Below are positions 27,385 to 37,285 of a stretch of DNA of 64,000 bases, piece after piece. This DNA comes from Rhizobium cauense (GTDB lineage Bacteria > Pseudomonadota > Alphaproteobacteria > Rhizobiales > Rhizobiaceae). The stretch covers positions 1 through 64,000 of the forward strand of contig NZ_JAEUAT010000018.1 of the NCBI RefSeq assembly GCF_019511525.1, given 5' to 3'. A program made the position numbers and the translations under genes. Position 1 is the first letter of the stretch. Every line of letters begins with the position of its first letter. Under the pieces are notes generated by a model. It was not told the origin of the DNA and did no database searches. It saw only the letters and a list, made by a program, of their open reading frames with translations.

Positions 27385-27416
27385 GGCGGCGGCCCGAATG
27401 GCCGGCCGCCTTTTTT
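27385..27416. terminator. Rho-independent terminator after lysS
   Basis: GGCGGCGGCC (27385-27394) pairs with GGCCGGCCGCC (27400-27410, one bulge) and is followed by TTTTTT on the plus strand. An A-rich run upstream could also let it serve the convergent minus-strand gene. Confidence 0.85.
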
Positions 27417-27428
27417 CTTTTGGAGCAG

Positions 27429-28145
27429 TTAGTGACCGGCGGCCGGTGCGGCTTTCTCCGCTGCGGCTGCCTCAGCAGGCGCCGAACCATGTTCGCCGCC
27501 TTCCGCCGGCTTCGCATCTTCCGTCTTTTCTGCCTTCTTGCCTTCGCCCTCCCCGCCCTTGGTGGCGGCTACGGCGATCGGGTCGATGCAATCCGAATAG
27601 TCCTTGAAGGATGCGTTCAGCGCTGTGATCTCGTCTTCGGGAAGATCGACACGCTCTCCGAAGAACAACCCGTTGGCAGCAGCGGTTCCGTCGTAGTAGC
27701 GGGCCGTGTAGGTCTTGGCTTCTTCGCTCTCGAGGATGGGATCGGGGTGCGGAATATAGACGACGTCGGCGCCGATCGCGCGACCTCGAATGTCTGAGCG
27801 CAGCGTGGGTCCGTTGGTATCGAGAACCACGACCTGCACGAGATCGGGCTTCTGCGCGTCATAGATGGCCTTGGCCACGCGGAGCGCGGTTTTGACCCTC
27901 GTCATGCCGTCGGTCGGCTCGGTCTTGATATACTTACGAATCCAGACGCGGTTCTGCCTCTTGATCGTGACAAGATTGACATCTGTGCAGGAGAGGCCAT
28001 TCGCCGCTTCCGCGGAAGGCCCGAGGATCTTGTCTTTGCCGATATAAAGCGCGGCACCGCCGGAGACGCCCCCGAGGAGGGCGACGCCAGCGATGATAAA
28101 CACCAATTTCCGGGAAGGCCGGAAGATGCGCAGTAGGGCCTTCAC
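27429..28145 (-). CDS. Hypothetical membrane-anchored protein
   Basis: I do not recognise a family. With the GTG start at 28145 (preceded by GGAG and 8 bases) the protein has 238 residues. One N-terminal membrane helix (KLVFIIAGVALLGGVSGGAALYI) comes first. A mixed alpha/beta domain follows (about 45-190, with CTDVNLVTIKRQNRVWIRKYIKT and DLVQVVVLDTNGPTLRSDIRGR). The Ala/Glu/Lys-rich tail (about 195-238) ends in APAAGH. It probably faces the periplasm. A longer in-frame reading to 28313 lacks a ribosome site. It converges with lysS and diverges from the LysR gene. Confidence 0.7.
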   Translation of the reverse strand: MKALLRIFRPSRKLVFIIAGVALLGGVSGGAALYIGKDKILGPSAEAANGLSCTDVNLVTIKRQNRVWIRKYIKTEPTDGMTRVKTALRVAKAIYDAQKPDLVQVVVLDTNGPTLRSDIRGRAIGADVVYIPHPDPILESEEAKTYTARYYDGTAAANGLFFGERVDLPEDEITALNASFKDYSDCIDPIAVAATKGGEGEGKKAEKTEDAKPAEGGEHGSAPAEAAAAEKAAPAAGH

Positions 28146-28326
28146 GCCAACTGCTCCGCCATTAACAAGCTCCAACGCGATACGAGTGGTTTTGACGCTA
28201 GAGAAATGACGTTTCCGAATACTTAAATACGCAGCCCAAGTTTGCGTCAGTATGGGATTAGTACCAAAAAAGGTCCAAGCTTTCCCGATGCTTGCCAATG
28301 TCCTCGCGGCCATGCTCTAACGGCGC

Positions 28327-29235
28327 ATGGCCTTCACGCTTCGCCAGATTCAATATTTTGTCGCCGTCGCCGAGCAGGGCTCGGTAACGCGGGCCGCGCA
28401 GAACCTGTCGATCTCTCAATCCTCGGTTACGGAGGCTCTCAAAGAGCTGGAAACCGACCTTGGCGTCGAGCTTTTCGAGCGTCATCCACGCGGTCTGACG
28501 ATCACGCACAACGGCCACCAGTTCCTGCGCCACGCAACAAAGATCCTGGCAAGTGTTTCGGATGCCCGCACCAGCTTCTCCGGCAAGCAGAACGAATTGT
28601 CGGGCAAGCTCAACATCGGCGTCACGTCGCTGGTCGCCGGCTATGTCCTCTCCGATCTCCTGGCCCGCTATCGCCGCGCCTGCCCAGGCGTCGAAGTCAG
28701 CGCGATCGAGGACAATGGCGGCTATCTCGAACACCTGCTCGTCGGCGGCGAACTGGATGTGGCGGTCATGGTGATTTCCAACCTGCGCGACCGCATGGCC
28801 TTGCAGGCAGAAATCCTGGAGACTTCGCCCTACCGGCTGTGGCTGCCGATGGGCCACCCGCTGGTCTCCGCCGACATCATCTCCGTCGCCGACATCGCCC
28901 GCGAACCGTTGATCATGCTGACGGTCGACGAAATCGAGGAAAACACCGGCAAGCTGCTTTCGGCGCTGGGCGCGCGGCCGCATGTCGCTTTCCGCACTCG
29001 CTCGGTGGAAGCGGTCCGCAGCCTGGTCGCCACCGGCGCCGGTGTGGCGCTGCTGCCCGATCTCGTCTATCGCCCCTGGTCGCTGGAAGGTGACCGCATC
29101 GAGAGCCGCGACGTGTCCGGCTCGCTCCCCGTCGTGCAGGTCGGCATGGTCTGGCGCAAGGGCTCAAGCCTGCCGCAAGCGGCACGCGATTTCGTTGGCA
29201 TCGCCGAAGCGCTGCGATCCGGTCGGCCCCGTTAA
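28327..29235 (+). CDS. LysR-family transcriptional regulator
   Basis: This 302-residue regulator has the LysR helix-turn-helix (TLRQIQYFVAVAEQGSVTRAAQNLSISQSSVTEALKELE, residues 4-43). A substrate-binding-like effector domain follows (ISADTA-type loops, GVALLPDLVYRPW near the end). It lies directly upstream of, and in line with, the polyamine-type ABC operon, and a 23-base palindrome sits in the gap. It probably controls that operon. In E. coli the matching ydcSTUV-patD operon is next to a GntR/MocR-type gene, so the regulator differs. Confidence 0.88.
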   Translation: MAFTLRQIQYFVAVAEQGSVTRAAQNLSISQSSVTEALKELETDLGVELFERHPRGLTITHNGHQFLRHATKILASVSDARTSFSGKQNELSGKLNIGVTSLVAGYVLSDLLARYRRACPGVEVSAIEDNGGYLEHLLVGGELDVAVMVISNLRDRMALQAEILETSPYRLWLPMGHPLVSADIISVADIAREPLIMLTVDEIEENTGKLLSALGARPHVAFRTRSVEAVRSLVATGAGVALLPDLVYRPWSLEGDRIESRDVSGSLPVVQVGMVWRKGSSLPQAARDFVGIAEALRSGRPR

Positions 29236-29246
29236 GTATTCACTCA

Positions 29247-29269
29247 CGATATCGGAAATTCCGATATCG
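29247..29269. promoter_or_regulatory. 23-base perfect palindrome, candidate LysR site
   Basis: The arms CGATATCGGAA and TTCCGATATCG flank a single A. It begins 12 bases after the lysR stop and lies about 100 bases before the transporter start. It fits the T-N11-A LysR rule, but could also act as a terminator hairpin for lysR. A weaker related GG-AAAATTC-G sequence follows near 29298. Confidence 0.6.
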
Positions 29270-29367
29270 GCTTTCTGATAAATGAATTTGCGAAACCGGA
29301 AAATTCGGCGCACTTTTTCAACCGGGAACATAACGCCACGAAAAGTGGCACAACCGGGAGACATCAG

Positions 29368-30528
<1,161 letters not shown>

Positions 30529-30539
30529 CATCGTCCGCA

Positions 30540-30708
30540 ACCTCTCCTTCTCCCCGCCGGGGAGAAGACGCCCTGCGAGGGCAGACGAGGGGGCAACCGA
30601 GCAAAAGAGCGAACGTCAGCGCGGGGGCGCGATGACGGAACGCCGGGTTGTCCCCTCGTTCGAGCCTTCAGGGCCACCTTCTTCCCGCTGCGAAGAAGAT
30701 AAAACAAA
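30540..30708. repeat. RIME-like palindromic intergenic element
   Basis: The gap between the binding protein and ATPase genes holds nested inverted repeats. CTTCTCCCC at 30547-30555 pairs with GGGGAGAAG at 30559-30567. GAGGGGGCAACC near 30587 pairs imperfectly with GGTTGTCCCCTC near 30648. A further CTTCTTC/GAAGAAG pair lies near 30681-30699. This resembles the Rhizobium-specific intergenic mosaic elements. No gene is visible in this stretch. Confidence 0.7.
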
Positions 30709-30729
30709 CATTACATCCCGGAGCTTACC

Positions 30730-31716
30730 ATGACCCCCGCCGTCCGTTTCCAAAAGGTCTCGCGCCATTTTGGCCAGGTCCGCGCCGTCGATAGCGTCGA
30801 TCTCGAAATTGCGCCCGGCGAGTTCTTCGCCATGCTCGGCCCTTCCGGCTCCGGCAAGACGACATGCCTGCGCCTGATCGCAGGCTTCGAACAGCCGACG
30901 GGCGGTCACATCGAAATCTTTGGTGAAACGGCCGAGGGCATTCCGCCTTATCGTCGCAACGTCAACACCGTCTTCCAGGACTACGCGCTCTTCCCTCACC
31001 TCAACATCCTCGACAACGTCGCCTACGGGCTGATGGTCAAGGGTGTGGGCAAGACCGAACGCACCAAAGCGGCCGAGCAGGCGCTGGAGCTCGTGAAGCT
31101 GCCCGGCTACGGTGCACGCAAGCCCGGACAGCTGTCGGGCGGCCAGCGGCAGCGCGTGGCACTCGCCCGCGCACTCGTCAACAAGCCGAAAGTCCTTCTC
31201 CTCGACGAACCACTCGGTGCACTCGATCTGAAGCTCCGCGAACAGATGCAGGAGGAGCTGAAGAGCCTGCAGCGCGCACTCGGCATTACCTTCATCTTCG
31301 TCACCCACGATCAGGGTGAGGCGCTGTCGATGGCCGACCGCGTCGCCGTCTTTAACAATGGCGGCATCGTCCAGGAGGGCACGCCGCACGATATCTATCG
31401 CCGCCCGAAAACTCGTTTCGTCGCCGATTTTGTCGGCTCCTCCAATGTCATTGCGCCCGACCTGATGACCGCGCTCGGCGGCGAAAAACGCTGGGCGAGC
31501 CTCCGTCCTGAAGCGATCCATGTCGCGGGCGACGGCGTCGAGGCGCGCGTCGAAAATGCGAGCTTCCTGGGGGCTGCAACCCGTCTGACGGTCGCCGCCA
31601 AGGGCACGCGCCTGCACGTGATGCTGCCTGCCGGCGCCAACGTGCCTGATGTCGGCGCGCACGTCCGCCTCGCCTGGCAGTCCGTCGATGTGCACTACAT
31701 GGATGACGCAGCATGA
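30730..31716 (+). CDS. ydcT: Polyamine-type ABC transporter, ATP-binding protein
   Basis: This 328-residue PotA-type ATPase has Walker A GPSGSGKTT (near residue 38), signature LSGGQRQRVALARAL, Walker B LLLDEPLGALD, and a C-terminal TOBE-type region (about 260-328). It powers uptake through the two permeases that follow. The start follows CGGAGCTTACC, and its stop overlaps the next start in ATGA. It is separated from the binding protein gene by a RIME-like element. Confidence 0.93.
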   Translation: MTPAVRFQKVSRHFGQVRAVDSVDLEIAPGEFFAMLGPSGSGKTTCLRLIAGFEQPTGGHIEIFGETAEGIPPYRRNVNTVFQDYALFPHLNILDNVAYGLMVKGVGKTERTKAAEQALELVKLPGYGARKPGQLSGGQRQRVALARALVNKPKVLLLDEPLGALDLKLREQMQEELKSLQRALGITFIFVTHDQGEALSMADRVAVFNNGGIVQEGTPHDIYRRPKTRFVADFVGSSNVIAPDLMTALGGEKRWASLRPEAIHVAGDGVEARVENASFLGAATRLTVAAKGTRLHVMLPAGANVPDVGAHVRLAWQSVDVHYMDDAA

Positions 31717-32687
31717 CCGCCATTGCTCTGACAAAGCCGGCCGAACTGCGCGAGACGTCGATCCTGCCCGGTCGCGGCGGTTTCTTCGGCGGGCTGTCCG
31801 ACGCCTTCTGGCGGCACCCGAAGCTGCTGCTTTTCTTGATGCTCACGCCGCCCCTGCTGTGGCTCGGCATCATCTATATCGGCTCGCTGATTGCGCTGCT
31901 CCTGCAGAGCTTCTTCTCGATCGACGATTTCTCCGGCCTGGTGAACTATGAGTTCACGCTGGCGACTTACGCGCAGCTCCTCAGCCCGACGAATTTCGAC
32001 ATCATCATCCGCACGATCATCATGGCGGCGCTGGTGACGCTGGCCTCAGCCGTCGTCGCCTTTCCGATCGCCTATTATGCAGCCCGCTATGCGCAGGGCA
32101 AATGGAAGGCGCTGTTCTATCTCGGCGTCATGCTGCCGCTGTGGTCCAGCTATCTCGTGAAGATCTATGCGTGGAAGCTCATCCTCGCGAAGGAAGGCAT
32201 CCTGACCTGGATCTTCGACAAGCTGCACCTGTCCTGGCTGCTCGACGGTGTCCTCGGCCTGCCCGTCATCGGCGGCAACTCGCTGTCGGTCAGCTATCTC
32301 GGCACCTTCCTCGTCTTCGTCTATGTCTGGCTGCCTTACATGATCCTGCCGACACAGGCTGCACTTGAACGCGTGCCCGGCAACCTCATCGAGGCCTCGT
32401 CCGACCTCGGTGCAACGCCGAGCCAGACCTTCCGCACGGTTCTGTTCCCGCTGGCGCTGCCCGGCATCGTCGCCGGCTCGATCTTCACGTTCTCGCTGAC
32501 ACTAGGCGACTACATCATCCCGCAGATCATCGGCTCGTCGCGTCTCTTCATCGGTCAGGCGGTCTATGCCCAGCAGGGCACCGCAGGCAACGTGCCGCTC
32601 GCGGCCGCCTTCTCCGTCGTCCCGATCGTCATCATGGCCATCTATCTCTGGCTAGCCAAGAAACAGGGGGCCTTCGATGCGCTCTGA
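31713..32687 (+). CDS. ydcU: Polyamine-type ABC transporter, permease (PotB type)
   Basis: This 324-residue protein has six membrane helices after a cytoplasmic N-terminus. The EAA-type loop contacting the ATPase is seen in ERVPGNLIEASSDLGATPSQTFRTVLFPLALPGI. It overlaps the ATPase gene by 4 bases and the second permease gene by 11, so the three are translationally coupled. Confidence 0.93.
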   Translation: MTAIALTKPAELRETSILPGRGGFFGGLSDAFWRHPKLLLFLMLTPPLLWLGIIYIGSLIALLLQSFFSIDDFSGLVNYEFTLATYAQLLSPTNFDIIIRTIIMAALVTLASAVVAFPIAYYAARYAQGKWKALFYLGVMLPLWSSYLVKIYAWKLILAKEGILTWIFDKLHLSWLLDGVLGLPVIGGNSLSVSYLGTFLVFVYVWLPYMILPTQAALERVPGNLIEASSDLGATPSQTFRTVLFPLALPGIVAGSIFTFSLTLGDYIIPQIIGSSRLFIGQAVYAQQGTAGNVPLAAAFSVVPIVIMAIYLWLAKKQGAFDAL

Positions 32688-33492
32688 TCGTTCACAGCGT
32701 TCGCCGCTGCTCCTGAAAGTCGCCGCAGCCGGTGGCCTGCTCTTCCTGCATCTGCCGATCCTTTTGATCTTCGTCTATGCCTTCACGACTGAGGAGAAGA
32801 GCTATCAATGGCCGCCCCCCGGCCTGACGACGCAATGGTTCGCCGTTGCCTGGAACCGCCCCGATGTTTGGTCGGCTCTCGGCCTGTCCGTTCAGGTCGC
32901 AAGCATCGCGACTGTAGTCGCACTGGTGCTCGGCACGCTTTGCGCCGCGGCGATCAGCCAGACGAAGTTCTTCGGCCGGGAAGCGATCTCGCTCTTGGTT
33001 ATCCTGCCCATCGCCCTGCCCGGCATCATCACCGGCATCGCGCTGCGCTCCGCCTTCAGCCTCTTCGATATTCCGTTCTCGGTCTGGACGATCGTGCTTG
33101 GCCACGCGACGTTCTGCGTCGTCGTCGTCTACAACAACGCAGTCGCCCGCTTCCGCCGCACCTCCGGTTCGCTGATCGAAGCGTCGATGGATCTTGGGGC
33201 CGACGGCTTCCAGACCTTCCGCCACGTCATCCTGCCGAACATCGGCACGGCGCTTCTGGCCGGCGGCATGCTCGCCTTCGCGCTGTCCTTCGACGAGGTC
33301 ATCGTCACGACGTTCACCGGTGGACAGCAATCGACGCTGCCGATCTGGATGCTCGAGGAACTCATTCGCCCGCGCCAGCGACCGGTCACCAACGTGGTCG
33401 CGATGGTCGTCGTGCTCGTCACTTTCCTGCCGATCCTGGCAGCCTACTACCTCACCCGCGACGGCGACCAGGTCGCCGGAGCCGGCAAATAA
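32677..33492 (+). CDS. ydcV: Polyamine-type ABC transporter, permease (PotC type)
   Basis: This 271-residue permease has six helices and the EAA loop SLIEASMDLGADGFQTFRHVILPNI. It overlaps the preceding permease by 11 bases and pairs with it in the membrane. The dehydrogenase gene begins 52 bases later. Confidence 0.92.
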   Translation: MRSDRSQRSPLLLKVAAAGGLLFLHLPILLIFVYAFTTEEKSYQWPPPGLTTQWFAVAWNRPDVWSALGLSVQVASIATVVALVLGTLCAAAISQTKFFGREAISLLVILPIALPGIITGIALRSAFSLFDIPFSVWTIVLGHATFCVVVVYNNAVARFRRTSGSLIEASMDLGADGFQTFRHVILPNIGTALLAGGMLAFALSFDEVIVTTFTGGQQSTLPIWMLEELIRPRQRPVTNVVAMVVVLVTFLPILAAYYLTRDGDQVAGAGK

Positions 33493-33544
33493 ACGGACGC
33501 GGGATACCCCCCATCCCGCCCCATCAAAGACAAGGGAGAACATA

Positions 33545-34972
33545 ATGGACACCGCGATGCTGATTGGAGCCCGCTTCGAAGCGGGCACGGAAACGGAAGA
33601 GCACATCCTGAACCCGAAGACGGGCGAGACCGTGCTCGACCTGCCGGAAGCCTCGCTTGCTCAGATCGACGCAGCCGTGGACGCCGCAGAAGGCGCGTTC
33701 AAGCACTGGTCGCAGACGACGCCTGGCGAGCGCTCCAGCTACCTCCTGAAGATTGCCGACGCGATCGAGAAGGATGCCGCGGGCTTTGCAGCACTGGAAG
33801 CGCTGAACTGCGGCAAGCCGATCAACGCCGTGCTCAATGACGAGATCCCCGCGATCGTCGATTGCTACCGCTTCTTCGCCGGCGCGGTGCGCAATCTGCA
33901 CGGCCCGGTCGCCGGCGAATACCTGCCCGGCCACACCTCGATGATCCGCCGCGACGCCGTCGGCATCGTCGGGTCGATCGCGCCCTGGAACTACCCGCTG
34001 ATGATGATGGCCTGGAAGCTGGCGCCGGCGATCGCGGGCGGCAACACCGTCGTCTTCAAGCCCTCGGAACAGACGCCGTTGACGGCTCTGAAGATGGCGA
34101 AGCTGCTCTCCGAAATCCTGCCTGAAGGCGTCGTCAACGTCATTCTCGGCCGAGGTGAAAGCGTCGGCAATGCACTGATCAACCACCCGAAGATCTCGAT
34201 GCTGTCGATCACCGGCGACGTCGCGACCGGCAAGAAGGTGCTGCAGGCCGCCGCCAAGACCGTGAAGCGCACGCATCTGGAACTCGGCGGCAAGGCCCCA
34301 GTCATTGTCTTCGACGACGCCGATATCGATGCCGTCGTCGCGGGCATCCGCACCTTCGGCTACTACAATGCCGGCCAGGATTGCACCGCCGCCTGCCGCA
34401 TCTATGCCGACGCGAAGGTCTACGACAAGTTCGTCGCCGACCTCTCTTCGGCGGTTTCCTCGATCAAGTTCAACCAGCAGGATGACACCGAAAACGAAAT
34501 CGGCCCGCTGATCTCCAAGCGCCAGCGTGACCGCGTCGAAAGCTTCGTCGCCCGTGCCGGCGAACACAAGCACATGGAGATCACCACCGGCGGCAAGACA
34601 TCAGGCGACAGGGGTTTCTTCTACACTCCAACGGTCATCGCGGGAGCCACTCAGGAAGACGAGATCGTCCGCCGCGAGGTCTTCGGTCCCGTCGTATCGG
34701 TGACCCGCTTCACGGATGTCGAGGATGCCGTCACATGGGCAAACGACAGCGACTATGGCCTCGCCTCGTCGGTCTGGACCAAGGACATCAGCCGCGGCAT
34801 GAAGACCGCCGCTCGCCTGCAGTACGGCTGCACCTGGATCAACACCCACTTCATGCTCACCAACGAGATGCCGCATGGCGGCCTGAAACAATCAGGCTAT
34901 GGCAAGGACATGTCCGTCTACGCGCTGGAAGACTACACCGCCGTTCGCCACGTGATGATCAACCACGGTTGA
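33545..34972 (+). CDS. patD: Gamma-aminobutyraldehyde dehydrogenase (PatD-like)
   Basis: This 475-residue aldehyde dehydrogenase has the catalytic Cys280 (NAGQDCTAAC), the general base Glu246 (LELGGKAP) and the NAD-binding SITGDVATGK segment. Lying last in a polyamine-type transporter operon, as in E. coli ydcSTUV-patD, it should oxidise 4-aminobutanal from putrescine to GABA. No aminotransferase or oxidase that would make the aldehyde is in the operon. A much longer frame upstream is rejected because the ATG at 33545 follows AAGGGAGAACATA. Confidence 0.88.
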   Translation: MDTAMLIGARFEAGTETEEHILNPKTGETVLDLPEASLAQIDAAVDAAEGAFKHWSQTTPGERSSYLLKIADAIEKDAAGFAALEALNCGKPINAVLNDEIPAIVDCYRFFAGAVRNLHGPVAGEYLPGHTSMIRRDAVGIVGSIAPWNYPLMMMAWKLAPAIAGGNTVVFKPSEQTPLTALKMAKLLSEILPEGVVNVILGRGESVGNALINHPKISMLSITGDVATGKKVLQAAAKTVKRTHLELGGKAPVIVFDDADIDAVVAGIRTFGYYNAGQDCTAACRIYADAKVYDKFVADLSSAVSSIKFNQQDDTENEIGPLISKRQRDRVESFVARAGEHKHMEITTGGKTSGDRGFFYTPTVIAGATQEDEIVRREVFGPVVSVTRFTDVEDAVTWANDSDYGLASSVWTKDISRGMKTAARLQYGCTWINTHFMLTNEMPHGGLKQSGYGKDMSVYALEDYTAVRHVMINHG

Positions 34973-35009
34973 TCCGCGAGCCGGGCCCGATGTAACCGAC
35001 AACGAACCC

Positions 35010-35035
35010 ACGGCGCTCTCGGGAGAGGGCGCCGT
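35010..35035 (+). terminator. Hairpin after the aldehyde dehydrogenase gene
   Basis: ACGGCGC and GGCGCCGT arms with further pairing of CTC/GAG lie 38 bases after the stop. No T-run follows, so the strength is uncertain. Confidence 0.5.
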
Positions 35036-35064
35036 TGGCCTGAGCCGATTGCAGAGACCGCAAT

Positions 35065-35089
35065 GGAACAAATTTCCTCGCACCGCGTC
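35065..35089 (+). promoter_or_regulatory. Candidate EcfG-type general stress promoter
   Basis: GGAAC at 35065-35069, a 16-base spacer and CGTC at 35086-35089 match the alphaproteobacterial EcfG consensus GGAAC-N16/17-CGTT except for one base. It lies 31 bases before the DUF1328 gene, in the right direction. Confidence 0.55.
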
Positions 35090-35120
35090 ATCTAGACGAT
35101 GAACAAAGAGGAAAAAATCC

Positions 35121-35294
35121 ATGCTTAAATGGGCGCTTATATTCTTCGTTATTTCGCTGATTGCCGGCTTCTTCGGTTTTTCCGGCATATCCGCCGCCAC
35201 CGCGACGATTGCCCGCGTTCTCTTCGGCATCGCACTGGTGATCTTCCTGATCTTCCTGATCCTGGCGCTCATGGCCGGCAATGCGGTGCTTTAG
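35121..35294 (+). CDS. DUF1328 small membrane protein
   Basis: This 57-residue protein has two hydrophobic helices (WALIFFVISLIAGFFGFSGIS and ARVLFGIALVIFLIFLILALMAG). The sequence matches the DUF1328/YtjA family. These are short inner-membrane proteins of unknown role, often induced by stress. The ATG follows GAGGAAAAAATCC. Its last four bases overlap the end of the convergent cyclase gene. A stress-type promoter lies upstream. Confidence 0.85.
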   Translation: MLKWALIFFVISLIAGFFGFSGISAATATIARVLFGIALVIFLIFLILALMAGNAVL

Positions 35295-36499
35295 CCCGCG
35301 CGCTGAGCAGCAAAGAGGTGCACCGAATCCCTGAAGCCCTTCAGGGACACGGCCCCTAGGTCCTGGAAGGAAAGCTTGCGCGTCGACACTTCGGCCGCAG
35401 CGCGGGTATTGAAGCAAACGAGTGTCTGGGAAGGTCCCGCCAGAGCCGAAACGCGCGCAGCAAGGTTGACCGTACGCCCGAAAATATCGCCGTCGCGCGG
35501 GACGACCTGCCCCGTTGCCACGCCAACACGCACGGGTGGCAACTCGTCTGTGCGGCTCTGCTCCACCAGCGAGATCGATGCTTCGACCGCTGAGGCTGCG
35601 TCCGGAAACAGCATCATCACGCCGTCTCCCAGTGGCTTGATGATGCGCCCGTCGAACCGACGTGAAAGGCGCTGTGCGATCGCCTCGAACCGTGCAGCCT
35701 TTTCCGCGGCTGGTGCATCGCCGATCTCCTGCGTCAGCCCCGTGAAGCCGGAAAGATCGGCGAAGGCGACCGCCGGCAGGCTCGCTTCGTCACCAGGTTC
35801 CAGGCCGTGCTCCCGCAGTGCATCCTGCAGCCTTCCGACGATATTGTCGAAAACCGCTTCTTCCAGCATTCGCCGCTGCAGCACGAAAAGTATTCGGAAG
35901 CCGATCCTCTGCAGCGCCAGCCGCTTGGCAGCAGAGATCTCCAGAAGCTTGTGGTAGCTCAGCCCGGCATTCAGCATCGGCTCCTCGACCTCGCCGCGAA
36001 AGAGGTCGCGCATCGTATCGACACAGCGGCGAACCGAGTGCCCGAAGACGCGCAGCACGCGTTCCATGCCGGCCGCCGAGGCCCCGAGCTGCGTACACTC
36101 CGCCACAAGCCGGATGAACTCCACATCGTCTTCGCGAAGCAACTGATCGGCCTCCAGAAGCGGCAGGCTGGCATTCGCCCTCAGAGCATTCAACGCGTCG
36201 AGATCGAGATGTTCCGCCGTCACCTCGGCCGAGACTGTTGCCTCGGTCATCGCGACCGGCTCGAACATCAGCTGGCTGGCAAACTCGAACGAGAATATCT
36301 GCCGTTTCAAGCCCTCGGCCAGTACATCGAGGCCAATACCCGCATCCCGCAGCGCGAGGATCAGCCGAAGCCGGCTGACGTCACTCGGCTGATAGCCGGC
36401 GTCTCCAGGGACAATGATCCGCAGTCGCTCGAAATCGCCCAGACTGGCATCGTCGCAGCCTGCGAGTACCAACAATTTTTCACGCGGCAACGCTTCCAT
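35291..36499 (-). CDS. Adenylate/guanylate cyclase with MerR-like N-terminus
   Basis: This 402-residue protein ends in a class III cyclase domain (about 235-402) with metal aspartates Asp248 (AFADLSGFTGLT) and Asp292 (PLGDGVMMLF). The N-terminal part has a MerR-like segment (YQPSDVSRLRLILALRDAGIGLDVLAEGL, residues 37-65), then a long all-helical region (about 100-230) with no motif I can name. The ATG at 36499 follows AAAGG by 8 bases; an upstream ATG adding 11 residues lacks a ribosome site. Output is probably cAMP; the input is unknown. Confidence 0.8.
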   Translation of the reverse strand: MEALPREKLLVLAGCDDASLGDFERLRIIVPGDAGYQPSDVSRLRLILALRDAGIGLDVLAEGLKRQIFSFEFASQLMFEPVAMTEATVSAEVTAEHLDLDALNALRANASLPLLEADQLLREDDVEFIRLVAECTQLGASAAGMERVLRVFGHSVRRCVDTMRDLFRGEVEEPMLNAGLSYHKLLEISAAKRLALQRIGFRILFVLQRRMLEEAVFDNIVGRLQDALREHGLEPGDEASLPAVAFADLSGFTGLTQEIGDAPAAEKAARFEAIAQRLSRRFDGRIIKPLGDGVMMLFPDAASAVEASISLVEQSRTDELPPVRVGVATGQVVPRDGDIFGRTVNLAARVSALAGPSQTLVCFNTRAAAEVSTRKLSFQDLGAVSLKGFRDSVHLFAAQRAG

Positions 36500-36570
36500 G
36501 ACAGCAACCTTTGGACGCCGAGATTGCTTCATACATCAGATCAACGCGCCCCTCCACGCAGCCAAAGGGG

Positions 36571-37209
36571 TTAGAGCAAGCTCGCGCCGACATTGATCGC
36601 AAGCGCCAGGATCGTGGTGTTGAACAGGAACGACAGGACGGAATGCAGGAGAGTGAGCTTGCGCATGGTTACCGTCGTCGTTGCAACGTCGGCCGTCTGT
36701 GACGCGACGCCTATGGTAAAGGAATAGTAGAGGAAATCCCAGTAGCCGGGCTCTTCGATATCCTCGGGAAATTTCAGTCCTTCCCCCTTTGCCTCCCCGC
36801 CATAAAAGCGATGCGCGTAGTGCACGGTAAACAGCGTATGCAGGAAAGCCCAGGAAATCAGAATCGTGGCGACCGCGCCGAGCGCACGCGCCAGGGCCAC
36901 GCCCGCTTCAGCCTCCCTGGCTGTATGAAGCTCGATCGCGATGCCGGCAATGCTGGCGAGCGCAGCGGCAATCGAAAGCGCGAGAAGAATGACGTCGGAG
37001 AAATCGAGATCCTCCGCCCGCTTGCGAATACTGGCGACGCTGGCGCGCAGCATCCGGTGCCACGTGAACACCGTAAAGACGACAGCGCTGACGTTCCAGG
37101 CAACGATCAGGTTTTCAGGATTGACCTCTCGGCTGGTCAGCAACAAGAACGTAACCAGGCCCGCCACCAAGGCAACGAAGAAGACCATGTGCCTGCGAAC
37201 CTGCTCCAT
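36571..37209 (-). CDS. DUF1345 membrane protein
   Basis: This 212-residue protein has about five membrane helices. It carries the DUF1345 pattern, with WAFLHTLFTVHYAHRFYGG followed by a late YWDFLYYSFTIGVASQTADVATTTVTMRK segment. That motif resembles a small ion-channel pore loop, but function is unknown. It lies 71 bases before the cyclase gene on the same strand and may share its transcript. Confidence 0.85.
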   Translation of the reverse strand: MEQVRRHMVFFVALVAGLVTFLLLTSREVNPENLIVAWNVSAVVFTVFTWHRMLRASVASIRKRAEDLDFSDVILLALSIAAALASIAGIAIELHTAREAEAGVALARALGAVATILISWAFLHTLFTVHYAHRFYGGEAKGEGLKFPEDIEEPGYWDFLYYSFTIGVASQTADVATTTVTMRKLTLLHSVLSFLFNTTILALAINVGASLL

Positions 37210-37285
37210 AAGCTGACTTTCCCGACGCCTACCATTGCAAACTTATCTTTGATATCAGCTTGATGGCGGCGGGAGCAATATCGCC

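Noticed and set aside
33194..33544. In-frame extension of the aldehyde dehydrogenase into the permease gene
   Set aside because: The extension overlaps the permease out of frame and a proper ribosome site precedes the ATG at 33545.
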